Assembly (NCBI RefSeq): GCF_000720765.1
Contig: NZ_JODC01000006.1
Coordinates: 310,001 to 374,000 of the forward strand
DNA: 64,000 nucleotides
DNA from: Streptomyces sp. NRRL S-646
GTDB lineage: Bacteria; Actinomycetota; Actinomycetes; Streptomycetales; Streptomycetaceae
Reading direction: 5' to 3'
Each line of letters begins with the position of its first letter. Within the stretch, counting starts at the first letter, position 1. Shown piece by piece: positions 41,718-51,766 of this stretch. The notes under the pieces are model-generated. The model ran no database searches and had not been told where the DNA came from. It saw only the letters and a program-made list of their open reading frames with translations. The position numbers were made by a program, and so were the translations under genes.

Positions 41718-44428
41718 ATGAACGCAGTACCGGCTCCATGGGTCCGTACGCGGCTGCGTGCCGCGCCCGGTGCCGCCTGTGCGCTGGCGCTGCTGGTGGC
41801 GCTGACCGCCTGCCTCGCAGCCGCCTTCCCGCGGGCGGTCGACCGGTACGAGGACGCCGCTCTGCGCCGGGCCGTCGAGCGGGCGCGGCCCGCGACCACC
41901 AGCGTGGGCGTGTGGGCGCGGCAGCCGAGTCTGCTCCTGCCGCGGGAGCAGCGCGAGGAGGCGCTGCTCCCCGGCACGCTCGCCGCGCAGTACACGAAGG
42001 TCCGTGCCGCCGTGCCGGGGCCGCTCGTCGTCGACCCGGACCAGTCGGCGTACGGGGTGCGCACCAACCCCCAGGAGGTACCGGACGGTTGGCTGCCCCG
42101 CCCGAGCGGTCTGCCGGCGCAGATGTCCCTCGCCGCGCAGCACGGCCTCGCCGACCATGCGACGGTACGCAGCGGACGCCTCCCGCGCACCACCGGCCGG
42201 GTCACCGCCGCCACCGCCGAGGTGGAGGCCGCCGTCACCGTCGAGACGGCAAAGCGCCTGCACATCAAGGTCGGTTCGGTCATCCACGTACCCGGCGTGG
42301 AACGCGCCCCGCTCGCCGTCCGCGTCACCGGCATCGTCGCCCCGCGCAACCCCGGCGGCGCCTACTGGGCCGCCCAGCCCCTTCTGCGCACCCCCGACCT
42401 CGTCCTGCTGCCGGGAAACGGCGCCGACCCCGACAAGTACTGGGTCGGCTCTCTGCTGCTCGCCCCCGAGGCGGCCCCGGCGATGCTGGGCACAGCCGGA
42501 AGCGCTTGGCGCTACTGGCAGTTGGCCCCCTCGCCCGCCGCGCTCCACGCCCACGAGGTGGACCGCCTGAAGTCGGCCGTCGCGTCCCTCGAGTCCGGCC
42601 CCGTCCTACGGAAGGTCCGCACGCTCACAGACCCGACCACGACGGTGAGCACCGACCTCGACGACGTGCTGGGCGGCTTCACCGGTCTCCGGTCGGGCGT
42701 CCGCCCACTCGTGGCCGTCGCGGCCTTCGGCACCGGCACGGTCGCCGCCGTGGTCCTGCTGATGGCGGGCGGCCTGGCCGCCGACCGCCGCCGCGCCGAA
42801 CTCACCCTGCTGCGCGCCCGCGGCGCGTCCCTGCCCGGCCTGGCGGGCCGCCTGCTCGCCGAGACCGCGGTGGCCGCGCTCCCCGCGGGGGCCGCGGGCC
42901 TGGCGGTCGCCCTGCTCGCGCTCCCCGGCGGCCGCGCCTGCTACGCGATCGCCGCGGCGGCAACGGTCACAGCGGTCGCCTGCGCGGCCCTGCCCCTGCG
43001 GGCGGCCGCCGTGCACCGGGCCGTCCGTATCCATGGCGGCCGCGCGGACGTGACCTCCGTACGGCCGTCCCGACGCCGTACGATCGCCGAGCTCACCCTG
43101 GTCGTGGTGGCCCTGGGCGCGGTCGGGACACTGCGCAGGCGGGGCACGACAGGCGATCAACTGACCGCGCTGGCACCGGTGTTGGTGGGAGTGGTCGCGG
43201 CCCTGGTGCTCGTCCGCCTCTACCCGCTCCCGCTGCGCGGCCTGGCCCGTCCGGCGGCCCGGCTGCGCGGCGCGCTGGGCCACCTGTCACTGGCCCGGGC
43301 GGGCCGCACCTCCGCCTCCGCGGTGCTGCCGCTGCTGGCCCTGCTCACCGCCCTCACCACCGCGGCCTTCGGCGGCTCGGTCCTCGCGGGCGTACGCGAG
43401 GCCCGCGACCAGGCGGCCCTTTTCGCGGTCGGCGCCGACGCCCGCATCGAGACGACGTCCCCGCTGCCGCCGGGTCTGCCGGACCGGATCCGCCGGACGC
43501 CCGGCGTACAGGGGCTCGCGGTCGTGAGCATCACGTACCAGGCCAAGCCGACCGACCTCACCCGGTCGGTGCCGCTGGCGGGGTGGACCCGCGGGACTAC
43601 GCGGAACTGGCGAGCCGGACGGGCCTCGGCTCCTTCCCGGAAGGAGAGTTGAAGGGGCAGTCGGGCCACGGCGCGCTCCCGGCACTCGCCTCCCCTGCGG
43701 TGGCGAGGACCTACGGCACCCGGCCCTTCCCGGTACGCCTGGAGGACGGCACCACGGCCACCGTCCGCATCACCGTCGTCCGGGACCGCACCCCTGCCGT
43801 CACCGGCGACAACTTCCTGGTCGTGGACCGCGCCGGCCTGAACAGCGCGGCGTCACTCCCCACCGCACTGCTGCTGACCGGCACCCACCTGAACGGGCCC
43901 GCCCTGCGCATTGCGGCACCCGACTCGGCGGACGTACAACTGCGTACCGAGGAACGCGCACGATACGCCGACTCCCCTCTCCAGACCGGCGCCGAACGCG
44001 TCTACACGACGGCGGTCGCCGCGGGCGCCGGTTACGCCGTGCTGGCCCTGCTCCTGTCCCTCCTCCGCACAGCCCCCGAACGCACGGCCCTCCTGGCCCG
44101 CCTGCGCACCATGGGCCTGACCCGCGCCCAGGGCCGCCGCCTGCTGATCCTGGAGTCCCTGCCCCAGGCGGTCCTGGCAGCGGCCGGTGGCACCCTGACG
44201 GGCTGGGCGACGATCCGGCTCCTGTCACCGGGCGTAGACCTGACGACCATCGCACTGGCCTCGGCCCGAGCACCGGCGACGGATGCAGTGCTACGAACGG
44301 ACGCGACGTCGCTGGTACTACCGGCGGCGGCGATCGTCCTGGTGACGGTGGGGGTCGCAGGGGTTCAGGCTTGGTGGACCGGGCGGCGGGGAGCGGTGGC
44401 GGAGTTGAGGGCGGGGGACGCGAGATGA
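41718..44428 (+). pseudogene. Second FtsX-family permease, interrupted by a frameshift
   Basis: The gene starts at ATG 41718 (or GTG 41709 overlapping the previous stop). One frame codes for MNAVPAPWVRTRLRAAPG through two FtsX blocks to LTRSVPLAG near 43580, then falls into a spurious tail ending at 43652. The next frame continues the same protein at once (DPRDYAELASRTGLGSFP to VAELRAGDAR, stop 44428), including the last FtsX helices. The break is in the four-G run at 43580-43583; one extra base would restore a protein of about 903 residues. It is either a sequencing error or a true recent inactivation. It partners the 38279 permease. Confidence 0.8.
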
Positions 44429-44577
44429 GCTGCACCTTGGCTGCGGGCAGTCGTGCCGCTGGGGCGGCGCCCGACCCAAAGAGAGCGGCACCCGGCATGC
44501 GCCGGCGAGCGCACCCACCCCCACAGCAACCCCCACCCCGGGCCACTGTCCACCGAGCCGATGCCCAGGAGACCCCG

Positions 44578-45531
44578 ATGCCCCCGGCAAATCCCACCCT
44601 CACCGACCTGGCAAACCGCGCCGCCGCACAACGCAACCGCCCCAGCTACGGCCACGACGCCCTCATCACCTGCGACCGCCTCGTCCGCATCTTCACCACG
44701 GACGGCACAGAGGTCCAGGCCCTCCAAGGCCTGGACCTCCTCGTCCACGAGGGCGAACTCATGGCCCTCGTAGGCGCATCGGGCAGCGGCAAATCCACCC
44801 TCATGAACATCCTCGCGGGCCTCGACACCCCGACCGCCGGCACGGCCCGCGTGGCCGGCCACAACCTCCTCACGATGACGGCGAAGGACCGCCTGACCTA
44901 CCGCCGCACCACCGTCGGCTTCGTCTGGCAGCAGACCTCCCGCAACCTCCTCCCCTACCTCACCGCGGCACAGAACATCGCCCTTCCGATGCAGCTCACG
45001 AGCGCCCGGAAAGAGCGCCGCCTGCACACCGAACGCGCCCTGGAACTCATGGAGTTGCTGGACGTCGCCGACTGCCGCGACCGCCGCCCCCACCAGATGT
45101 CCGGCGGCCAGCAGCAACGCGTCGCCATCGCCGTGGCCCTCGCCAACAAGCCCGCGGTCCTGCTCGCCGACGAACCCACCGGCGAACTCGACTCCCACAC
45201 GGCGGAACAGGTCTTCGCCGCCTTCCGCACCGCGAACGAGCACCTGGGCACCACCATCGTCATCGTCACCCACGACCAGGCGGTCGCCGGCGAGGTCCGC
45301 CGCACGGTCGCCATCCGCGACGGCCGCACCTCCACCGAAGTCCTGCGCCGCAGCGAGGTCGACGCGACCACCGGCCACGAAACGGTGGTCGCCCGCGAGT
45401 ACGCGATGCTCGACCGCGCCGGCCGCCTCCAGCTCCCCGCCGAGTACACCGAGGCCCTGGGCATGCGCGACCGCGTGGCCCTGGAACTGGAGCCGGACCA
45501 CATCGCCGTACGACCGGACGACAGCGACTGA
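44578..45531 (+). CDS. ABC transporter ATP-binding protein with AbrB-like C-terminal tail
   Basis: From the ATG at 44578 (AGGAGACCCCG upstream) the product is 317 residues. Walker A is GASGSGKST (about 66-74), the signature MSGGQQQRVAIAVAL, Walker B VLLADEPTG and H-loop IVTHD. After the ATPase core (about residue 265) comes a 45-residue tail, LDRAGRLQLPAEYTEALGM followed by RVALELEPDHIAVRP. This has the look of a SpoVT/AbrB-type swapped-hairpin segment, a feature of a subset of actinobacterial MacB-like ATPases. It serves the two large FtsX permeases upstream. The frame is open further upstream but lacks a better start. Confidence 0.88.
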   Translation: MPPANPTLTDLANRAAAQRNRPSYGHDALITCDRLVRIFTTDGTEVQALQGLDLLVHEGELMALVGASGSGKSTLMNILAGLDTPTAGTARVAGHNLLTMTAKDRLTYRRTTVGFVWQQTSRNLLPYLTAAQNIALPMQLTSARKERRLHTERALELMELLDVADCRDRRPHQMSGGQQQRVAIAVALANKPAVLLADEPTGELDSHTAEQVFAAFRTANEHLGTTIVIVTHDQAVAGEVRRTVAIRDGRTSTEVLRRSEVDATTGHETVVAREYAMLDRAGRLQLPAEYTEALGMRDRVALELEPDHIAVRPDDSD

Positions 45532-45576
45532 TCACGTGCCGCAACCGAACGGTCCACGGCGGACCTGTCCTGATGA

Positions 45577-46254
45577 CTACCGGACGCTGACGTCCAGCGC
45601 CCCAAGTCCCGCACGCCGGACGGCAATCGATCCGTACGGTGTGCGCAGCCGCAGCCAGGCGCCCGACGAGACCAGCGCCAGGTCCCCGGCGCCCTGCGTG
45701 GAGCGGAGGAACCCGAGCGACTGTGCCGCGTGCGCGGCCCGTACCGGGAGGTCTGTGTCGCCGACCGTCCGCGACCAGATCTCCCGTCCGATGCGGTCGA
45801 GCTCGGCTCGGGTACGCAGCTCGGGCGCCAACTCCCCCGTACGGGACCGGAATTCGGCGACCGCCGCGCCGACCATGGCCCGCAGGGCATCGGGCGCGGG
45901 CAGCCCGGGCTCGGGCCGCCAGCCGCCGCGCGGCGGGAGGACGCCCGCCCAGGGCGGCCCGGTGACCGCCGCCGGAACGCCGGCCGTCGCAGCCGACTCG
46001 TCCACCGTCTCCAGAAGTTCACCGGCGGACACGGTCACGTCGAGCGTGACGTCGAGCCCCTTCTCGTACGGCTTCGCGAGCCGCACCGCGCGGATCGCGA
46101 GCACCTCGAAGGACGGCGGTCGGCCGAAGACGGCGAGCGCGGTCCCGGCGGCCTGGAGGCGTACCGCGGCGCCGCGGTCGTAGTGGAGCAGCCGCGAGAG
46201 GAAGGCCGCGAAGTCCGCCGCCTCCCCCTCGTCGGCAAGGTGGAGCACCGTCAT
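45577..46254 (-). CDS. Conserved hypothetical protein after the thioesterase
   Basis: A 225-residue protein. Its ATG at 46254 overlaps the thioesterase stop (ATGA), so the two are translated together. It is soluble, with no motif I can name. The N-terminal part (MTVLHLADEGEAADFAAFLSR) and the central GGWRPEPGLPAPDALRAMVG resemble an uncharacterised Streptomyces family found behind ettA and thioesterase genes. No signal peptide or membrane helix. Function unknown. Confidence 0.7.
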   Translation of the reverse strand: MTVLHLADEGEAADFAAFLSRLLHYDRGAAVRLQAAGTALAVFGRPPSFEVLAIRAVRLAKPYEKGLDVTLDVTVSAGELLETVDESAATAGVPAAVTGPPWAGVLPPRGGWRPEPGLPAPDALRAMVGAAVAEFRSRTGELAPELRTRAELDRIGREIWSRTVGDTDLPVRAAHAAQSLGFLRSTQGAGDLALVSSGAWLRLRTPYGSIAVRRAGLGALDVSVR

Positions 46255-46664
46255 GCTGCGACGGCCTCCTCCTCGGCGTCGTCCCGGAACCCCTCGAGGA
46301 ACTCCCGCTCCTCCGAGGTGATCCGGCGCGGCCGCTGTGTCTCGAAGTCGAACGGCACGACGACGGTCAAGGCCCGTACATAGACCAGGTCCTCGTCCTT
46401 CACCTCGTAGGTGACGGTGAAGGACGCGGCCCTGATCTCGGTGACCCACAGCTCGATGTCCACCGGGTCGGGCCGGTGCACGAGCTGCCGCTTGTAGTCG
46501 ATCTCATGGCGCGCCACCACGGACCCCTGCCTGGACTCCTTGCCCCGCAGGGACAGGAAGTCGATGCGGGCCTCCTCCAGGTAGCGGAGGAAGATCGCGT
46601 TGTTGACATGGCCGTACGCATCCATGTCCGACCAGCGCAGGGGACAGCGGTAGATGTGACGCAA
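46251..46664 (-). CDS. Hotdog-fold acyl-CoA thioesterase (4HBT/FadM type)
   Basis: A 137-residue single hotdog domain. The active-site segment WSDMDAYGHVNNAIFLRYLE contains the catalytic Asp (D15) and the GHVNN pattern of YbgC/FadM thioesterases. The enzyme hydrolyses acyl-CoA thioesters in the cytoplasm; chain length is unknown. The start is a TTG at 46664, six bases after the ettA stop, so it is expressed from the ettA transcript. It is coupled to the hypothetical gene downstream. Confidence 0.88.
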   Translation of the reverse strand: MRHIYRCPLRWSDMDAYGHVNNAIFLRYLEEARIDFLSLRGKESRQGSVVARHEIDYKRQLVHRPDPVDIELWVTEIRAASFTVTYEVKDEDLVYVRALTVVVPFDFETQRPRRITSEEREFLEGFRDDAEEEAVAA

Positions 46665-46670
46665 GATCGA

Positions 46671-48335
<1,665 letters not shown>

Positions 48336-48469
48336 GAGAAACCGTCCGGCAGCTTGAAATCTGGCAGTGGGCAGATACAACCCATCTTGCCTGAGGTCCA
48401 GCCTTGGGTGGTAACCCATATGGCCGGGCGTCTGTGACCTGGGGTTTCGCTGTCGGGGTCGACGGTCGC

Positions 48470-48766
48470 TCAGGCTCCGGGGTGCTGGTGGGGCTGCTGC
48501 GGCCGGCCGTAGGGCTGACCGCCGGGAGCGCCTGCGGCTTGTGTCTGGAGCTGTTCGGCCTGTTCCTTGGTCACCTTCTGTTCGGTGCCGCAGAAGGTGC
48601 ACTGCGTCGTGTACCTCGTCGAGACGGGGAACAGGGGCACGAAGAAAAGCGTGAATTTCGTGACGCGCTTCCTGAGCGTGTGCGCGGCAGGGTTGCCGCA
48701 GCCTCCGCACACCAGCGTGAGTATCGCGAGCTGGTACAGGTATCCCCTGGTGCCAAAGATGATCAC
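48470..48766 (-). CDS. Small zinc-ribbon protein
   Basis: A 98-residue protein starting with GTG at 48766 (MIIFGTRGYLYQLAILTLVC). There are two Cys pairs, CGGC near residue 20 and CTFC near residue 56, separated by a hydrophobic stretch (KFTLFFVPLFPVSTRY) that may dip into the membrane. The C-terminus is Gln/Pro/Gly-rich. This matches the zinc-ribbon family widespread in actinobacteria (YgiT/zf-15-like layout), whose function is not known. It is a single gene between ettA and the repeat protein. Confidence 0.8.
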   Translation of the reverse strand: MIIFGTRGYLYQLAILTLVCGGCGNPAAHTLRKRVTKFTLFFVPLFPVSTRYTTQCTFCGTEQKVTKEQAEQLQTQAAGAPGGQPYGRPQQPHQHPGA

Positions 48767-48860
48767 GAGATCGGCCCTTCTCGGGTCGGTGTCCGCCGCC
48801 GGTGGATGACGCTGACCGAGATCTTCTCGCAGATTTACCCCCTCGGCGCCATGGTCACTG

Positions 48861-49229
48861 TCAGTGGTAGCCGTTCACCCTCGGTGGCCGTTGAGCCAGC
48901 AGCAGGGCAGCTACGGCTGCCACGCCCACCACACCGGCCGACCGGAACGCACGGGAGGAACGCCAGGACAGGACCGACCACCGGGACTGCGCGGACAGCA
49001 CCGACCCTGTGCTCAGCCACGATCCGGCCGAGATCAGCGACAACGCCGAGCCGATCGATCCGACGGAGAGCGCGCTCCCGATCGAGGCGACGGACAGGGC
49101 CGACCCGACGGACCCGACGGACAGCACCGACCCCACCGAGCCGATCGACAGCACCGAGTCCTGTGACCACAGGGACAGCACCGAGCCCGAGAAGGCGTGC
49201 GGCGCCGGCGATACGGATGGCTTCGTCAT
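48861..49229 (-). CDS. Ser/Gly repeat protein with C-terminal membrane helix
   Basis: A 122-residue protein from the ATG at 49229 (MTKPSVSPAPHAFSG). Residues about 17-85 consist of short repeats in which Ser/Gly pairs alternate with Val/Ile/Leu-Ser, such as GSVLSVGSVGSALSVASIGS. This periodicity is expected of a left-handed or pentapeptide-like beta-solenoid. A hydrophobic helix near the C-terminus (VVGVAAVAALLLA) follows an Arg/Trp-rich stretch, so the solenoid is probably tethered to the membrane. The DNA shows the matching 15-base repeats. Similar repeat proteins occur in Streptomyces genomes, but no function is known to me. Confidence 0.65.
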   Translation of the reverse strand: MTKPSVSPAPHAFSGSVLSLWSQDSVLSIGSVGSVLSVGSVGSALSVASIGSALSVGSIGSALSLISAGSWLSTGSVLSAQSRWSVLSWRSSRAFRSAGVVGVAAVAALLLAQRPPRVNGYH

Positions 49230-49346
49230 GAGTCCATCCTGCCCGCCGATCTCGCAGGACTCCACGCATGCGGCCGAACGCGTCCTGGAGGAGCGTGTGT
49301 TGGGGAGGCGTCCCTTCCCATCGGTACCGAGGCTTCCTCCGAGGGC

Positions 49347-50759
49347 TCAGTCCTGGGTCGGTGCGTCCTTCTTTCCTACGAGGACCAGGGCCGCGCCGCC
49401 GATCACGACGAGGGCGATGGCGATGCCCGCGATCAACGGGGTCGTGCCGGAGCCGCCGGTTGCGGCGAGGTTGGTGTCGTCCGCCGTGCCGCCCACCGTC
49501 GCGGGGCTCGGCTCGCTGAGGATCTGGGTCGCGTTGCCGCTGCGGGAGGCCTGTGTCCTGCAGTCGAGGATGCCGGTGAAGCGCTTCTGGAGGCCGGCCG
49601 GTCCCGTGATCGTGAAGTCGTAGGGCTGGTCTTCCTGCAGGGGGATCGTCACGGTTCGGGACTCGCCTGCCGGGATGCTGTGCTCGATCCCCATCAGCTC
49701 GAAGGTGAACGCCTCGTCGCCCTGGTTGGCAGCGGTGAGGTCCACACCTCCCTTGGCGCAGTTCCTCGCCGCGGACAGGGCCGGTATGGCGCCCTTCTTC
49801 GCCCAGGTCGCGCCGGCCGTCGCCGAGACCGTCGACTCGCTGGAGCCGGCCAGGATCTGAGTCTGGCTGCGGGTGTCGGAGGCGAAGGCGCGGCCCACGG
49901 GCACGGTGGTCGAGGCCTGCACGGTGAGCTCGGCCGAGCCGGCGGCGGCGTGCTCGGGCACGTCGAAGAAGATCTGCCTGCCGTCGACCGCGGAGGTGAG
50001 CGGCTTGCCGTCCTTGCCGACGATCCGTACACCGCTGGTCGCCGCGTCCGCCGGCGGCGTCACGGTCACGCCGGCCGCGTTGGTGTGCACGGTCACCGGG
50101 CCGAGCAGCTCTCCGGGGTGGCCGGAGACCGCGGGCGGGTCCAGCGTCAGCGACGCCTGGGGCTCCGCCACTCCGACCGCGCTCTTCTCCAGGTAGTCCG
50201 CGAGCTTCTCGGCCTGCGGGTCGACGGCGTCGACGTCGGCGTGGTCCGAGTACCGCCAGATGGCCACCTGGGTGCCGGCCGCCGCGTCCTGCTCGGTCAG
50301 GCCGCCCTTGACCCCCGCCTTCGCCGCGAGCGTCGCGAGGTCGTTGACCTGCGGGTAGGAGTTCTGCAGGATCCAGCGGATCCTGCCGGCGTTCTTGTTG
50401 GCGCCCAGCGAGGTGCCGCTCCAGGCGGTCTCGTGGTACCTGGCGTCCCGCTGGGTGGGGTTGTGGATGTCGACGCAGTACGTCTGCAGGGTGCCGCCGC
50501 CGTCGACGGACATCTCGAACAGGCCCGCCGAGACCTGCTGGTCCCCGGTGTCCTCGTGGATCACGGCGGTGCCGTACGTCTTGAGGCCGCCCATGGTGGC
50601 GGTCGCCCCGCCCTGGCTCTGTGTCGTCTCCTCCGCGGCGGCCGTACCGGCTCCGGTGAGGACCCCGACGGCCACAAGACCGGACACCAGTGTCGCGGCG
50701 GCGAGACGCACGGCCCCTCGCCTGCGCACGGACGGCGCAGAGACAGAAGAAAACACCAA
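49347..50759 (-). CDS. Cell-surface thioester (TQXA) protein with sortase signal
   Basis: A 470-residue secreted protein. The signal peptide (about 1-47) ends GAGTAAAEE. A thioester domain follows: YCVDIHNPTQ supplies the Cys (about residue 93) and GTQVAIWRYSD the Gln (about 162) of the internal Cys-Gln thioester used by Gram-positive adhesins to bind host or matrix amines covalently. Repeated beta domains follow, then LAATGGSG with a hydrophobic helix and a charged tail (VLVGKKDAPTQD), an LAxTG sorting signal of the class-E sortase type used in Streptomyces. It should be covalently attached to peptidoglycan. Target unknown. Confidence 0.9.
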   Translation of the reverse strand: MVFSSVSAPSVRRRGAVRLAAATLVSGLVAVGVLTGAGTAAAEETTQSQGGATATMGGLKTYGTAVIHEDTGDQQVSAGLFEMSVDGGGTLQTYCVDIHNPTQRDARYHETAWSGTSLGANKNAGRIRWILQNSYPQVNDLATLAAKAGVKGGLTEQDAAAGTQVAIWRYSDHADVDAVDPQAEKLADYLEKSAVGVAEPQASLTLDPPAVSGHPGELLGPVTVHTNAAGVTVTPPADAATSGVRIVGKDGKPLTSAVDGRQIFFDVPEHAAAGSAELTVQASTTVPVGRAFASDTRSQTQILAGSSESTVSATAGATWAKKGAIPALSAARNCAKGGVDLTAANQGDEAFTFELMGIEHSIPAGESRTVTIPLQEDQPYDFTITGPAGLQKRFTGILDCRTQASRSGNATQILSEPSPATVGGTADDTNLAATGGSGTTPLIAGIAIALVVIGGAALVLVGKKDAPTQD

Positions 50760-51016
50760 ATTCCCCTTCGAGCAGGACCCATTGACATGGGGGGTGTGGT
50801 CCCACCAGCAGAATCAGAAGCCCCTGGAGCTACGCCGGGCATCCTATGGACGCGGCGCACCACGCTTGCCGGTCATACCGTCGGACAAGCGATCCGACTC
50901 GGAATCGTTATCGCCAAGACGGCCTATGAGCAGGGCTTATCGACAAATCCACCGGACCCTTCGGAACGCATTCGTCGATAAGCCGCAGTACGGTCAGCTC
51001 GGGGCACCGCCTGACA
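50760..51016. promoter_or_regulatory. Gap between ssbB and the TQXA gene, with an 11-bp hairpin
   Basis: GGCTTATCGAC (50934-50944) and GTCGATAAGCC (50974-50984) form a perfect 11-bp stem with a 29-base loop. It is downstream of ssbB and 175 bases upstream of the TQXA start, so it is more likely the ssbB terminator or an RNA element than an operator. Nothing else is seen. Confidence 0.5.
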
Positions 51017-51493
51017 TCACGTCACTGCAGCGGGCTCCGGCTCCCGTTGGGCCGAGTCGATCCCTGAACCGCCGGGCGGGGTCTCCCAGTTGGGCTCGGG
51101 CTGCTGGGGCGTGGCATCGCTCACCTCCGGTTCCGGCCTGCCCGGCCGCCGGAAGGCCGAGGTCCCCCGCGTGAGGTCATGGCCGATCGCCACCGCATCG
51201 AGGTCCGCCGAAGCCCAGTTCTGCCCCTCGCGTACGTCCGTCCGCACCTTGAGCCTGCCCTGCACGATGACGGGATCGCCCACGTCGAGCGAGGCCGTCA
51301 CGTTCGTGGCCAGTTGCCGCCTGGCCCACACCGTGAAGAAGTTGGTGTGGCCGTCGGTCCACTCGTTCTTCTCGCGGTCCAGATAGCGCGTGGTCACCGC
51401 GAGCCGGAAGCGCGCCGACGGCCCCGAAGCCAGGTCCCGGAACACCGGCTTCGTCGCCACGTTCCCCACGGCGCAGATGATCGTCTCGTTCAT
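51017..51493 (-). CDS. ssbB: Single-stranded DNA-binding protein (second paralogue, SsbB)
   Basis: A 158-residue OB-fold protein (core residues 1-110: ETIICAVGNVATKP, FRLAVTTRYLDREKNEWTDG, FFTVWARRQLATNV, VIVQGRLKVR). The ATG at 51493 follows GAGGGGG at 5 bases. The C-terminus is short and lacks the acidic DDDIPF tip that SsbA-type proteins use to recruit partners. This marks it as the SsbB paralogue (SCO2683 in S. coelicolor), which is needed for chromosome segregation during sporulation. It lies just downstream of the dyn genes, which also act at sporulation septa. Confidence 0.9.
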   Translation of the reverse strand: MNETIICAVGNVATKPVFRDLASGPSARFRLAVTTRYLDREKNEWTDGHTNFFTVWARRQLATNVTASLDVGDPVIVQGRLKVRTDVREGQNWASADLDAVAIGHDLTRGTSAFRRPGRPEPEVSDATPQQPEPNWETPPGGSGIDSAQREPEPAAVT

Positions 51494-51766
51494 CACGACC
51501 CCCTCTTTCGCCCGGCCGCCGGGGCCGGGCGGACATGCCTACGGGCCCGTCCCGTACGGCTGCGTCTGCCGCAGCGACCGCGTCCCTCGCGATCGCCGCA
51601 CCGCCAGACTGCCTCCGTCGGGCCGAGCCCGCCGAGCCCTGTGGACCGTCCCCCACCTGTGGATAACTCCATCACCCGGACGAGTGAGCCCAGGAGGACC
51701 CCGACGAGTGATCATCTGCAGAAAAGCTCACCGTCACCCTCCGGAGCCCACCGCCCCGTCCGGGTG
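51494..51766. promoter_or_regulatory. Gap between dynB and ssbB
   Basis: 273 bases with no coding signal. It presumably contains the ssbB promoter. No striking repeat or hairpin is seen. Confidence 0.35.

Noticed and set aside
48861..49229. 15-base repeats on the plus strand considered as a CRISPR-like or regulatory array
   Set aside because: The repeat unit is short, without unique spacers, and corresponds to codons of the Ser/Gly repeat protein on the minus strand.
50934..50984. Hairpin GGCTTATCGAC/GTCGATAAGCC as a recombination or insertion-sequence end
   Set aside because: There is no transposase or target duplication, and the 29-base loop fits an RNA stem-loop better.
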